Positions 17,479 to 26,761 are shown, counted from the stretch's first letter. The stretch is 64,000 nt of DNA from Microbulbifer rhizosphaerae (GCF_014191725.1 NZ_JACHWZ010000013.1:104791-168790); one strand, 5' to 3'. Program-made: numbers and translations. The notes: generated by a model not told the origin, from the sequence alone.

Positions 17479-19260
17479 ATGACTATGGATTGGGCTGGCT
17501 GGTTTTCCCTGGCGCTGGTATTCGCGTCCCTGGCAACGCTGATTTTTACCCGACTGCAGCCGCACCTGGTGATGATGGCGGCGCTCACCCTGCTCAGTGC
17601 CAGCGGCGTGCTCACCGCCGAGGAGGCGCTGTCCGGCTTCGGCAACAGCGGCCTGATCACCGTCGCCGCCATGTTCGTGGTCGCCGCCGGCATCCACGGC
17701 TCCGGCGGCATCGACCTGCTGGTCAAACACCTGCTGGGCAGGCCCGGCTCGGTGCGCGCGGCCATGTTGCGGGTGTTCACTCCGGTGATGGCGCTGTCCG
17801 GCTACCTGAACAACACCCCGGTGGTGGCCACCATGATCCCCGCGATCAACGCCTGGGCCAAGCGCATCGATATAGCGCCGTCCAAACTGATGATTCCGCT
17901 CAGCTACGCCGCGATTCTCGGCGGCACCCTGACCCTGATCGGCAGCAGCACCAACCTGGTGGTCAACGGCCAGTACCAGGCGCTCACCGGACGCGAGAGT
18001 TTCTCCCTGTTCTCCATCGCCGCCGTGGGGCTGCCCGCCGCTCTCGCCGGCACCCTGTTTATGCTGCTGTTCTTTCCCCGCTGGCTGCCGGACCGCCGCG
18101 AAAAGAAACCGTTTGGCAACCTGCGCGAGTTCACCCTGGAAGTCGCTGTCGCCCACGGCGGCCCGCTGGTGGGGCAGACGGTGGAAGAGGCCGGGCTGCG
18201 CGGACTGCGGCGCGTCTACCTGGCGGAGATAGAGCGCAACGGCGACGCAATCACCCCGGTGCGCTCGGAGGAGGTATTGCGCGGGGGCGACCGGCTGGTG
18301 TTCGCCGGGGATACCCAGGCCATTTCCGACCTCCTGCGCATGCGCGGCATAGTGCCCTCGGAGGAGGACGCCAGCGAGACCCTTGCCACCGAGCGCGGCG
18401 AGCGGAGGCTGGTGGAAGTGGTGGTCTCCCCCCGCTGTGACGCCATCGGCAGCAGCATCCGCGACGCCCAGTTCCGCAGCCGCTACGGCGCCGTGGTGCT
18501 GGCGGTGGCGCGCAACGGCGAACGGGTGGCCGGCAACCTTTCCAGCATCAGGCTGCAGGGGGGAGACACCCTGCTGCTGGAGACGCGCCCGGCGTTCGTC
18601 AGCCGCCAGCGCTTCAATCGCGACTTCCTGCTGGTCAACGAACTGGAGGAGGAGTCCCCGCGCCACGAGAAAGGCTATATCGCCTGGGGCATCATGATCG
18701 CCATCGTGCTGGCCGCCGCCAGCGGCCTCACCAGTATGCTCAATGCCGCCCTGCTGGGCGCCGGCGCCATGCTCGCCAGCGGCTGCTGCTCGGTGAACCA
18801 GGCGCAAAAGAGCCTGGATCTCACGGTGATTCTCACCATCGCCGCCTCCTTTGCACTCGGCGTCGCCCTGCAGAAGACCGGCGTGGCCACTGTTCTGGCG
18901 GAGGGCGCTATCAGCCTTTCCGGAGGCCGCCCCTGGCTGATGCTGGTGGTGGTCTACCTGTGCGTTTCCCTGCTCACCGAGATGGTCACCAACAACGCCG
19001 CGGCAATTATCATGGTGCCCATAGTGCTGCAGATCACCGGCAACGCAGGGCTGAACCCCGAACCCTTCATGTTTGCGGTGATGATGGCCGCCTCCGCCAG
19101 TTTCGCCACCCCGCTGGGCTACCAGACCAACCTGATGGTCTACGGCCCGGGTGGCTACCGCTTCAGCGATTACCTGCGGGTGGGCATTCCGATGAACCTG
19201 CTGGTGGGGCTGGTGAGCATCGCCGTGCTGCTGAGCGGCTGGGACCTGACCGCGACGTGA
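17479..19260 (+). CDS. SLC13-family permease with central TrkA-C (RCK_C) domains
   Basis: 593 aa inner-membrane protein. Hydrophobic helices cover residues 1-200 and 400-593, with two soluble TrkA-C-like domains between (about 215-300 and 305-385). The halves carry the repeat pattern of divalent-anion symporters: ALSGYLNNTPVVATMIP with GSSTNLVVNG in the first half, LTEMVTNNAAAIIMVPI with SFATPLGYQTNLMVYGPG in the second. Family substrates include sulfate, dicarboxylates and citrate; the substrate here cannot be read. Alternative start two codons downstream (MDWAGW). It is divergent from gcvT and followed by an oxygenase gene after 66 bases. Confidence 0.9.
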   Translation: MTMDWAGWFSLALVFASLATLIFTRLQPHLVMMAALTLLSASGVLTAEEALSGFGNSGLITVAAMFVVAAGIHGSGGIDLLVKHLLGRPGSVRAAMLRVFTPVMALSGYLNNTPVVATMIPAINAWAKRIDIAPSKLMIPLSYAAILGGTLTLIGSSTNLVVNGQYQALTGRESFSLFSIAAVGLPAALAGTLFMLLFFPRWLPDRREKKPFGNLREFTLEVAVAHGGPLVGQTVEEAGLRGLRRVYLAEIERNGDAITPVRSEEVLRGGDRLVFAGDTQAISDLLRMRGIVPSEEDASETLATERGERRLVEVVVSPRCDAIGSSIRDAQFRSRYGAVVLAVARNGERVAGNLSSIRLQGGDTLLLETRPAFVSRQRFNRDFLLVNELEEESPRHEKGYIAWGIMIAIVLAAASGLTSMLNAALLGAGAMLASGCCSVNQAQKSLDLTVILTIAASFALGVALQKTGVATVLAEGAISLSGGRPWLMLVVVYLCVSLLTEMVTNNAAAIIMVPIVLQITGNAGLNPEPFMFAVMMAASASFATPLGYQTNLMVYGPGGYRFSDYLRVGIPMNLLVGLVSIAVLLSGWDLTAT

Positions 19261-19326
19261 ATTCTTCTTTGCGCCGCCCCACTCCGGGTGTATAAGGACT
19301 TCCCTGCGCGCCCCCGGAGTACCCTG

Positions 19327-20010
19327 TTGAACCCACCCCCTTCCACTGCCGCCGAGGCCCGCGAGTTCGGTCCCGGCGGCGGCGACTCCCTGGACCCAAT
19401 CGCCGCCGCACTGCGTGAGCACGGCTATATCGTTCTGCCCTCGCCGCTGCCACCGGCCCTGTTGGGCGCGCTGCTGCGTCACTTCAAATCCATCGACCGC
19501 GAGCGTTTCCGGCGCGCCGGTATCGGCCGCGACGAGGACCACCAGCTCAACCGCTTTGTGCGCACCGACGAAATCTTCTGGCTGGACAAGTCCAACCCGG
19601 CGGTCTCCGCCTACCTGGGCTGGGCGGAGACCCTGCGCCTGGGGCTGAACCGGAGGCTGTTCCTGGGGCTGTTCGACTACGAGTGCCACTACGCCTACTA
19701 CGATCGCGGCACCTACTACAAAAAGCACCTGGACGCCTTCAAGGGCGGCACCAACCGTGTGGTCAGCACCGTGCTCTACCTGACTCCCAACTGGCAACCG
19801 CAGGACGGCGGTGAGCTGGTGATCTACCCGCCGGAAGGCTCGGGGGAAGAGCCCCTTGTCAGGGTGGCGCCGCGCTTCGGGCAGATGGCGATCTTTCTCA
19901 GCGAGGAGTTCCCCCACGAAGTGCTGACGGTGCACCGGCCCCGCTACAGCGTTACCGGCTGGTTCCGGGTCAACAATTCCCTGGGAGAAAATATCGATCC
20001 GGCGCGCTGA
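19327..20010 (+). CDS. 2-oxoglutarate/Fe(II)-dependent oxygenase (prolyl 4-hydroxylase-like)
   Basis: 227 aa with the TTG at 19327 (GGAG seven bases upstream); a GTG at 19288 would add 13 residues. The jelly-roll Fe ligands are His134 and Asp136 in YYKKHLDAFKGG and His197 in EEFPHEVLTV, with Arg206 in RYSVTGWFR for 2-oxoglutarate. The segment STVLYLTPNWQPQDGGELVIY is the core of the 2OG-FeII_Oxy_3 family. Bacterial relatives hydroxylate prolines in proteins such as EF-Tu (as PPHD does); the target here is unknown. Confidence 0.9.
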   Translation: MNPPPSTAAEAREFGPGGGDSLDPIAAALREHGYIVLPSPLPPALLGALLRHFKSIDRERFRRAGIGRDEDHQLNRFVRTDEIFWLDKSNPAVSAYLGWAETLRLGLNRRLFLGLFDYECHYAYYDRGTYYKKHLDAFKGGTNRVVSTVLYLTPNWQPQDGGELVIYPPEGSGEEPLVRVAPRFGQMAIFLSEEFPHEVLTVHRPRYSVTGWFRVNNSLGENIDPAR

Positions 20011-20036
20011 CGGGTGAGCCCAATGTACCCTCACCC

Positions 20037-20093
20037 TGTAGGAGCGGCCGTTGACCGCGATCTGACTGTGCTACGAAGCCAGTCAGATCGCGG
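20037..20093. repeat. REP-like palindrome, family B (incomplete)
   Basis: TGTAGGAGCGGCCGTTGACCGCGATCTGACT and an inverted AGTCAGATCGCGG. It lacks the terminal CGGCCGCTCCTACA arm that is present in the complete copy at 50947-51018, so it looks decayed. Confidence 0.75.
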
Positions 20094-20279
20094 ATACTGC
20101 TTTCTCCACCTATTGCAAAAAATTCAGCTCTTTCATGGCAATAACTCGCATTCTCCGGCGCGGCGACGCCGCGCCGACAGGGAAAATCGGGATCGGGACA
20201 CGCGGGAAAAGCAGAGTTATTAATCCGTCATAAAACGTTTTAATAATCGGCGCGGCCCATGGGTTCTCTGGATATCGGG

Positions 20280-20576
20280 TTATGCGGAAGGAGGGGCTCG
20301 TATGGAGTTGCCGCTGCGGGCTATCTGAAAAGGAGTCTGACTGCACAGGCGGGGAATTTGAAGATGCCCGAACGGCTCCCCCGCAGTTGCGAGAGCGAGT
20401 TGAAAATCTCCATCGCCGTCTTCATCAGCGGGAGGGAAGCCCTGGTCATCGCCGCCAGCTTGCATGTAACTGGCGACATTCCCAATCTTTTGAGTTTCAA
20501 CCGGGCCCGTCTCCGCCTGCACCGCATTGCACAGCAGCAGCGACTGAAGAACAAGAAATAAAAGCCCGGTTCGCAC
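20280..20576 (-). CDS. Small secreted protein of unknown function
   Basis: 98 aa from a GTG at 20576, with AGGA eight bases upstream. The first 21 residues (RTGLLFLVLQSLLLCNAVQA) form a convincing signal peptide with an AVQA cleavage site. The rest contains an acidic stretch (PADEDGDGD, about 50-58) and resembles no family I know. It sits downstream-facing next to the CNNM gene in a 630-base gap, and its C-terminal half has no obvious domain, so it could be a real exported protein or a decayed gene. Confidence 0.45.
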   Translation of the reverse strand: MRTGLLFLVLQSLLLCNAVQAETGPVETQKIGNVASYMQAGGDDQGFPPADEDGDGDFQLALATAGEPFGHLQIPRLCSQTPFQIARSGNSIRAPPSA

Positions 20577-20644
20577 GAAAAAAATCCTACATTAAAATCA
20601 CGAATACCTGAATTGATAGACCGCGACGGTGGAGCGGGGTTTCA

Positions 20645-21769
20645 TCATTTGTCGCTGTCCGGCCGGTCGACGGTATCACTTTCGGTTTCCCGTCCATCCT
20701 GCGCCTCCTGGACATCTTCGTCCACCTTTAATCCATATCTTTTCGAGCGCCAGCGCCACAGGCGCTTGGCGACTTCCTGGCGGTCCGGGGTCTTATCCGC
20801 CTCGTCAACGATCTCCTCCCCCAGCAGGGTTTCCAGCAGATCTTCCAGGGTTACCAGCCCCTCCAGGCCGCCGTACTCATCCACCACCGCGCTGATCTGC
20901 ACCCGCCGCGCGAGCATTTTCTGGAACGCCTGGTAGATGTTAGCGGTCTCCGGCAACATCAGCATATCACGCCGGTATTCCGCCAGTTTTTCCGCCGAGT
21001 TGCCGCGGGCGTAGGCCAGCAGCAGGTCCTGCTTGAGCACGAAGCCCACTACGCAGTCCGGGTCCTGGCGCTCGTAGACCGGGATGCGCGAAAAGCGGCT
21101 TTTTTCCACCTCTTCATAGGACTCTTCCACAGTCGCGTCCTGGGACAGGGAGAAAACCACGGTGCGCGGTGTCATTACCTCGCGCACGGAGTGGTCGCGC
21201 AGGGTGAAGAACAGGTTGTGCAGGATATTCGATTCGCGCCGTTCCAGCTGTCCTTCCGCCTCGCCCAACTCCGCCATCACCGCAAACTCCGCGCGGCTGA
21301 AACCGGTGAGTGTAGGTTCGTGGGAGAGCCCCCGGGTCAGCCACTCGGACAATTTCACAAACGGATACAGTACCCATACCAGGAGCCGCAATACATAACC
21401 GGTCACCGGCGCCAGCTGGCGCCAGTAAAAGGCGCCCAGGGTCTTGGGAATAATTTCCGAGAAAATCAGGATCAACAGGGTGAGGATCGCGGAGGCCAGG
21501 CCCAGAAACTGGCTGCCGAAAACCGCCGCCGCCTGGGCGCCCGCACCGGCGGCGCCGACGGTGTGCGCCACGGTGTTGAGTGTGAGGATCGCCGCCAGCG
21601 GCGCGTTGATATTCTCCTTAAGCTTGCGCAGCACTCCTCCCGCCCTATGCCCCTCCCGCTCCAGCAGGCTGATGTACGGCGTGGAGACACTGAGGATCAC
21701 GGATTCGGCGATCGAGCAGAGAAAGGAAAAACCCAGCGCAATCAGAACGTAGGCGATCAGTAGAATCAT
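20645..21769 (-). CDS. CNNM/CorC-family membrane protein with CBS domains
   Basis: 374 aa. An N-terminal DUF21/CNNM transmembrane domain (about 1-150) has LCSIAESVILSVSTPYISLLE and the LIFSEIIPKTLGAFYW signature. Then come two CBS domains (about 190-305) with REVMTPRTVVFSL and ISAVVDEYGGLEGLVTLEDLLE, and a charged Asp-rich tail. The C-terminal CorC/HlyC domain is missing, so it is the short form. Relatives are implicated in magnesium or cobalt efflux. It is followed in the same direction by nothing close; the rhomboid gene lies 81 bases upstream. Confidence 0.9.
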   Translation of the reverse strand: MILLIAYVLIALGFSFLCSIAESVILSVSTPYISLLEREGHRAGGVLRKLKENINAPLAAILTLNTVAHTVGAAGAGAQAAAVFGSQFLGLASAILTLLILIFSEIIPKTLGAFYWRQLAPVTGYVLRLLVWVLYPFVKLSEWLTRGLSHEPTLTGFSRAEFAVMAELGEAEGQLERRESNILHNLFFTLRDHSVREVMTPRTVVFSLSQDATVEESYEEVEKSRFSRIPVYERQDPDCVVGFVLKQDLLLAYARGNSAEKLAEYRRDMLMLPETANIYQAFQKMLARRVQISAVVDEYGGLEGLVTLEDLLETLLGEEIVDEADKTPDRQEVAKRLWRWRSKRYGLKVDEDVQEAQDGRETESDTVDRPDSDK

Positions 21770-21850
21770 AAATCGTTAGAGCCTGTCTGGACTCGTGCAG
21801 GAAACTTTCCGGAGCCAGGCTTTGCAAACTTCACACAGACTCCCTCGATT

Positions 21851-22741
21851 TTATTTAGCAAAATTTCTCGCGCCACCGGCGAGACAGTAGCAGAACGCCA
21901 GCAGCAAACCGCAGAAAAATCCCCCCAGGTGCGCGGCATTGGCGATACCGACGCCGATAACATACTCCACCAACCCGCTGGCGCACAACAGCAGCCAGGC
22001 CACCGCCAGCCCCACGATACCGGGGGGCACATCCCGCCAACCCGGCTGCCAGCGCTGCAGTACGAATACGCTGCCCACCAGCGCGTAAACCACGCCGGAC
22101 ATGCCGCCGAAAAGAATTTGCGGAGACCAGTAGTACTGAATCAGATTGGCCACCGGGGCGGAGATGAAAACCAGTATTGCAAAGGGAAGGGTGCCGGCGC
22201 GCGCCTCCAGCGGCCGGCCCAGAATCCAGACGCCCAGGGCGTTGAACAGCGCGTGAGGTAATGAGAAATGCACTATCGCCGGCGTCCACAGCCTCCAGTA
22301 ATCTCCCTCAGTCCAGTGCCGCGCAAGGGTGGACAGGCCGGAACTTCCGGTTCGCTCCGGGTAGATGATCAATCCCCCCGCCAGATCTTCCCGCAGCAGA
22401 AACCAGCCGGCAAAGCACAGCGCGATCAGGATCAGGCTGAGGGGTGTACGCCGCCAGGGCCAGGTTGGCAGGAATACGGCGGAAGCCGCCTCCTCCGCTT
22501 CACTTTCCCCGGTGGCCTCCACCGGCTCCACGCGGATATCCGCGAGATTGATTTCCCCCGCGCGCCACCGTTCCAGCAGCGGGCGAAGCATTTCCGCCAG
22601 CTGCGGATCGGGGGTGGAGACCACTTGGCGGTTTCCCTCTTCGGCAATGCGCAAGGGGAGGTGATAGCGCCGAGCAAATTGCGCCAGTTCGGTGAGGTCT
22701 CTGTCGAGGGGGAATTCGCAGATGTCGATCCAGTGATTCAA
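21851..22741 (-). CDS. Rhomboid-family intramembrane serine protease (GlpG-like)
   Basis: 296 aa. A soluble GlpG-type N-terminal domain (about 1-75, RIAEEGNRQVVSTPD) and an acidic linker precede six hydrophobic helices. The catalytic dyad is Ser215 in FGGMSGVVYAL and His271 in ANAAHLGGFFCG. HFSLPHALFN (158-167) matches the conserved HxxxN oxyanion region. It cleaves membrane proteins inside the bilayer; the substrate is unknown. The upstream gap to the ubiquinone gene carries a heptamer array. Confidence 0.93.
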   Translation of the reverse strand: MNHWIDICEFPLDRDLTELAQFARRYHLPLRIAEEGNRQVVSTPDPQLAEMLRPLLERWRAGEINLADIRVEPVEATGESEAEEAASAVFLPTWPWRRTPLSLILIALCFAGWFLLREDLAGGLIIYPERTGSSGLSTLARHWTEGDYWRLWTPAIVHFSLPHALFNALGVWILGRPLEARAGTLPFAILVFISAPVANLIQYYWSPQILFGGMSGVVYALVGSVFVLQRWQPGWRDVPPGIVGLAVAWLLLCASGLVEYVIGVGIANAAHLGGFFCGLLLAFCYCLAGGARNFAK

Positions 22742-22831
22742 GAGACAGGACCTGTATTAGCAATCGTGCAACACCGTGGCGGGCCTATGGCCCGCTTGCG
22801 GAGCTGGCGGCGGGCGCTCCCGAGCTCCGCG

Positions 22832-22880
22832 GTCCCGAGTCCCGAGTCCCGAGTCCCGAGTCCCGAGTCCCGAGTCCCGA
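22832..22880. repeat. Heptamer tandem repeat (GTCCCGA x7)
   Basis: Seven perfect copies of a 7-base unit immediately before the end of the leftward ubiquinone hydroxylase gene (stop at 22886). It is downstream of that gene and upstream of the rhomboid gene. Confidence 0.95.
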
Positions 22881-22885
22881 AAAAA

Positions 22886-24115
22886 TTACACCGCCATGGC
22901 GCGGAGAATGATGCGCTTTTTCAACAGCGGGCTGGCGTCCACCATACTCAGGCCGGTGTTGCGCAGCCAGCGCCAGTGCAGGTCGCCGGCGCCGAACAGG
23001 GATTTGAAGGTACTCATGGCTTTGAGGGTGGCAGCGTTGTCGCCGCGGCGGCGGCGCTGGTAGCGGGACAGCGCCGAGGGGTCCGCGGGCTCAAGGCCGC
23101 GGTTCAGGGCGCGACCTATCTCCTCGCTGAGCGCGCGCACGTCCTGCAACCCCAGGTTGGCCCCCTGCCCGGCCAGGGGGTGAATATTGTGGGCGGCGTC
23201 GCCAATCAGTACTGCGCCGGGGCCGTAGTAGGACTCTGCGTGGCGCGCCCGCAGCGGGAAAGAGAAGCGCTCGCTCACCGATTCGACACATCCCAGGCGG
23301 CTCTCGAAAGCCTTTTCCAGGTTCAGTGCGAAGGCGCTGTCGTCCAGCATCATCAGCTCCCGCGCCAGGGCCTCGTCCGCCGACCAGACCACCGCACAGT
23401 GGTTGTCGTCCCCCAGTCCGGCCAGGGGCAGGAAGGCCAGCGGCCCGCTTTTCAGGAAGCGCTGCCAGGCGGTGTGTTGGTGCGAGGCTTCGCAGCGGGC
23501 CACGCACACCAGGGCCGTCTGCTGGTACAGGGTGTCGCGGGTGCGGATTCGCAGCAGTTCGCGCACCTTGGAGCGGACGCCATCGGCCCCCACCAGCAGG
23601 CGGGTACGCAGAATTGCCCCGTTCTCCTCCAACCCCTCAATGACGTTCACGCGGTCGCTGCGCGCCTGCAGGTGCCACAGGCCGCAGTCGCGCCACCAGC
23701 TCTCCAGACGGAAGCCGGTAATCACTTCCACATTGGGCAGAGCTTCGATGCGCTCGCGCAGCGCCGATATCACAACGCTGTTTTCCACGATATGCCCAAG
23801 GTTGGGCAGCTGCACATCGCGACTGTTGAAGCGCACCGAGCCGGTGCCCTCCGCATCCCACACACGCATTTCAGTGTAGGGGCAGGCGCGTCCGGCAATC
23901 GACGGCCAGGCGCCCACCTCGTCGAGCAGTTCCTGGGAGGCCTGGGTAAGCGCCACCACCCGGGGATCGTAGGTGGCCGCGGAAACCTCCGGCAGCTCCC
24001 CCGCCTCCAGGAGAGCGACCTGCAGCTGTGGGTGGCGTACCGCCAACAGGGCGGCCTGGGCCATGCCCACCATGCCGCCGCCAACGATCGTGATATCCAT
24101 GCGTTCTCTGTTCAT
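22886..24115 (-). CDS. ubiI: FAD-dependent ubiquinone hydroxylase (UbiI/VisC type)
   Basis: 409 aa. An N-terminal FAD-binding GGGMVGMAQAALLA and the C-terminal GDAAHNIHPLAGQGANLGLQDV place it in the UbiH/UbiI/COQ6 family. Order next to ubiH and pepP matches the gammaproteobacterial arrangement in which the second gene is visC/ubiI, the C5 hydroxylase of the ubiquinone ring. It starts 34 bases after ubiH stops. An alternative start is the ATG at 24100 (MDITIVGGG). UbiI versus UbiF-type activity cannot be settled by sequence inspection. Confidence 0.85.
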   Translation of the reverse strand: MNRERMDITIVGGGMVGMAQAALLAVRHPQLQVALLEAGELPEVSAATYDPRVVALTQASQELLDEVGAWPSIAGRACPYTEMRVWDAEGTGSVRFNSRDVQLPNLGHIVENSVVISALRERIEALPNVEVITGFRLESWWRDCGLWHLQARSDRVNVIEGLEENGAILRTRLLVGADGVRSKVRELLRIRTRDTLYQQTALVCVARCEASHQHTAWQRFLKSGPLAFLPLAGLGDDNHCAVVWSADEALARELMMLDDSAFALNLEKAFESRLGCVESVSERFSFPLRARHAESYYGPGAVLIGDAAHNIHPLAGQGANLGLQDVRALSEEIGRALNRGLEPADPSALSRYQRRRRGDNAATLKAMSTFKSLFGAGDLHWRWLRNTGLSMVDASPLLKKRIILRAMAV

Positions 24116-24149
24116 CCGGCGTCTACCACCTGCTGCTGTATCCCGCCAC

Positions 24150-25388
24150 TTACAATCCGAACCCCGCCGCCTGGCCGACAAAGCCGGCGCGCAACGGCGG
24201 CGCCAGGGTCAACCCCAGCAGCCCCGCCTGGCGCAGGCCCCGGGCCCACAGGCTCCCGGAAGCGAATAGCGACGGCACCCGATCGCTGAAACCGATGGTC
24301 AGCTGTTGATCCAGCCGCCGCTCGCGGCCGTACTCCTGTAACAAGTCTAGCTCTCCCGGCGGCGCGCCGGCGGCGCAGCCGCGGGCCAGGGTCAGGGCCA
24401 GGGCATGGCAGTCGCGCAGTGTGAGGTTGAAGCCCTGCCCGGCCACCGGGTGCAGAAAATGGGCGCAGTTGCCCACCAACACCAGACCGCGGCGCCATTG
24501 CTCTTCCGCCAGGGACAGGCTCAGGGGATAACTGTGCACTTTACCGGCGCGCAGTATGCGCCCGGCGCGCCAGCCGAAGGCCCGCTGCAGGCGTTCGACA
24601 AAGGCACCGGCCTCCAGGGACGCGATCTGCTCGGCCTCCTCGTCGGCACAGGTCCACACCAGTGCCACGCGGTGCTGGCCGTCTCTCCGGGGCAACGGCA
24701 GCAGGGCCATGGGCCCCCTCTCGGTAAAGCGCTCGTAGGCCACACCGCCGTGGTCCCTCTGCAGGCCGACGGTGGTGATCAGCGCCCGCTGGCGGTATTC
24801 CACCCGCTGCACGCCGATATTCAGTTGGTGGCAGAGCGGCGAATCCACACCGTCTGCCACCACCAGCAGGCCCGCCTGCAATGTCCGCTCCGAGCCGCCC
24901 TCCTCCGCGCGCCAGCTCAATTGGGCCCCCCCGCTCTCCATGGTCACCGCGCGCACCTGCGCCGGCGCGAGCAGCTGCGCATCGGTTTGCGCCAGGGCGT
25001 CGTAGAGTACGGGGCCCAGAGCGGCATTCTCGATCACCGCGCCGAGCATGCCGGCAAAACTGGCGCGCTTCCGCGGGTCCGCCTCCAGGATCGCGCCCAG
25101 GCCCCGGCCCCGGTCCGATACCTGAACCCGTTCGATCGGCGCACAGTAGTCGCGCAGCCGCGGCCAGAGTCCCAGCTCGGAGAAAATCTGCAGGCTGCCG
25201 GCGGCCACCGCGGTGGCGCGGGTGTCGAAACTGGGCAGCTGCGGGGCGGTGCCGGCGGTTGGCAGCGGCAGCGGCTGCCGCTCCAGCAGCGCCACCGACA
25301 GCTGCGGGCAGAATTTTTGCAACAGCAGCGCGAGGCTGGCGCCGGCCATGCCGCCGCCAACGATGGCTATGTCCACAGTCTTTACCAC
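24150..25388 (-). CDS. ubiH: 2-octaprenyl-6-methoxyphenol hydroxylase
   Basis: 412 aa. The GTG at 25388 is chosen for the GGGGGA just upstream; it overlaps the end of pepP by seven bases, and a second GTG lies at 25376. FAD motifs: IAIVGGGMAGASLALLL at the start, GVDSPLCHQL in the middle, and GNCAHFLHPVAGQGFNLTLRD towards the C-terminus. The last is slightly unusual (GNCAH where the family has GDAAH or GNAAH). Second gene of pepP-ubiH-ubiI, as in E. coli and Pseudomonas. It hydroxylates the C1 position in ubiquinone biosynthesis. Confidence 0.9.
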   Translation of the reverse strand: MVKTVDIAIVGGGMAGASLALLLQKFCPQLSVALLERQPLPLPTAGTAPQLPSFDTRATAVAAGSLQIFSELGLWPRLRDYCAPIERVQVSDRGRGLGAILEADPRKRASFAGMLGAVIENAALGPVLYDALAQTDAQLLAPAQVRAVTMESGGAQLSWRAEEGGSERTLQAGLLVVADGVDSPLCHQLNIGVQRVEYRQRALITTVGLQRDHGGVAYERFTERGPMALLPLPRRDGQHRVALVWTCADEEAEQIASLEAGAFVERLQRAFGWRAGRILRAGKVHSYPLSLSLAEEQWRRGLVLVGNCAHFLHPVAGQGFNLTLRDCHALALTLARGCAAGAPPGELDLLQEYGRERRLDQQLTIGFSDRVPSLFASGSLWARGLRQAGLLGLTLAPPLRAGFVGQAAGFGL

Positions 25389-26761
25389 AGTTCCCCCTGT
25401 ACCTGGCCCTCGCGCATGGAGTATTCGATATCCGCCACGGTTTTGGGCGCCGCGGCGGAAAGCACCTCCGGGCCGTCTTTGAGCAGCGCCACATCGTCCT
25501 CGATGCGGATGCCGATACCGCGAAAACGCTCGGGCACTTGATCGTCGTCCGCGGCGATATAGACCCCCGGCTCCACGGTCATCGCCATTCCCGCCTCCAG
25601 CTGCCGCCACTGGCCGTGCACCCGGTAGTCGCCGGCGTCGTGCACGTCCATACCCAGCCAGTGGCCTGCGCGGTGCATGTAAAAGCGGCGGTAGGCGCCG
25701 GTTTCGATCAGGCCGCTCACCTCGCCGCGCAGCAGGCCCAGGTCCACCAGTCCGCGAGTGATGACTTCCACACTGGCGAGGTGGGGCTGGTCCCAGTGAT
25801 TGCCGACGCGGATCTCGTCGATCGCCGCCAGTTGTCCGGCGAGCACGACTTCGTACAGCGCCCTCTGTTCACCGCTGAAGCGGCCATTCACCGGGTAGGT
25901 ACGGGTGACGTCGGCGGCGTAGCCGCGGTACTCGCAGCCGGCGTCCACCAGCACCAGATCGCCGTTTCTAAGCGGCGCGCTGTTGGCGCTGTAGTGCATC
26001 ACCAGCGCGTTGCGCCCGCCGCCGACAATGGTGGGGTAGGCCGGTTCACGCGCACCGGCGGCGACAAAGGTATGCAGTATCTCGGCCTCCAACTGGTATT
26101 CATACAGGCCGGGGCGGCAGTTGGCCATGGCCCGTGTGTGCGCTTCGGCGGTGATCTGCGCGGCGCAGCGGAGCAGGCGCAACTCCTGGGCGCTTTTGAA
26201 CAGGCGCAGGTCGTGCAACTGGTGATCCAAATCCACCAGTTCCGGCGCCCCGGCGCTGCCGCGGGCGCGATCGATTTCACGCAGGTAATTCTGCAGGCGC
26301 CGATCCAGTTGCGGAAAGCGCCCCAGGGTGTAGTGGATGCGCTCGCGCCCCTCCAGCAGGCCGGGCAGGATATCGTCCAGGTCGCCGATCGGGAAAGCGT
26401 CGCACAGGCCGCAGTGTTCCGCGGCGCGCTCCGGGCCCAGTCGCGGGCCCTCCCAGGTTTCCTTTTCCGCATCGCGCTCGCGGCAGAATAACAACGCCTC
26501 TCCCTGGGTTCGCCCGGGCACCAGCACCAGCAGCGCCTCCGGCTCCTCGAAACCGGTGAGGTAGAGAAAATCGCTGTCCTGCCGAAAGGGAAAATAGGTA
26601 TCGCGGGAGCGCAGCTGTTCGCGCGCGGCGGGTACTATCGCCAGGCTGCCGGGGAGCAACCCGGCAATCAGCCGCGCGCGGCGACGGGCGAATTCCGCCT
26701 TGCCGATGCCCATAGCAGCGCTTCTGGAGATGCCCATAGCTGCACTTCTATAATTGGTCAT
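25382..26761 (-). CDS. pepP: Xaa-Pro aminopeptidase P
   Basis: 459 aa if it starts at 26761. Removes N-terminal residues ahead of proline; two-metal pita-bread fold. The N-terminal domain has YFPFRQDSDFLYLTGFEEPEA. Metal ligands lie in VLVDAGCEYRGYAADVTR (two Asp), HRAGHWLGMDVHDAG (His) and the C-terminal MAMTVEPGVYI and GIRIEDDVAL (two Glu). The start is ambiguous: a 24-base repeat gives ATGs at 26761, 26737 and 26713, and the last best matches E. coli PepP. The 26761 ATG overlaps the ygfB TGA (ATGA). Confidence 0.95.
   Translation of the reverse strand: MTNYRSAAMGISRSAAMGIGKAEFARRRARLIAGLLPGSLAIVPAAREQLRSRDTYFPFRQDSDFLYLTGFEEPEALLVLVPGRTQGEALLFCRERDAEKETWEGPRLGPERAAEHCGLCDAFPIGDLDDILPGLLEGRERIHYTLGRFPQLDRRLQNYLREIDRARGSAGAPELVDLDHQLHDLRLFKSAQELRLLRCAAQITAEAHTRAMANCRPGLYEYQLEAEILHTFVAAGAREPAYPTIVGGGRNALVMHYSANSAPLRNGDLVLVDAGCEYRGYAADVTRTYPVNGRFSGEQRALYEVVLAGQLAAIDEIRVGNHWDQPHLASVEVITRGLVDLGLLRGEVSGLIETGAYRRFYMHRAGHWLGMDVHDAGDYRVHGQWRQLEAGMAMTVEPGVYIAADDDQVPERFRGIGIRIEDDVALLKDGPEVLSAAAPKTVADIEYSMREGQVQGELW

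Noticed and set aside
17401..20034. Open frame of 877 codons on the minus strand, opposite the permease and oxygenase genes
   Set aside because: It is a by-product of GC-rich codon use; the opposite strand has clear family motifs and this frame translates to low-complexity His/Gln/Gly-rich sequence.
22832..22880. CRISPR-like array
   Set aside because: Contiguous 7-base units with no spacers.
22268..24289. Open frame of 673 codons on the plus strand over the rhomboid and ubiI genes
   Set aside because: It crosses two real genes and a repeat array and has no recognisable domain.
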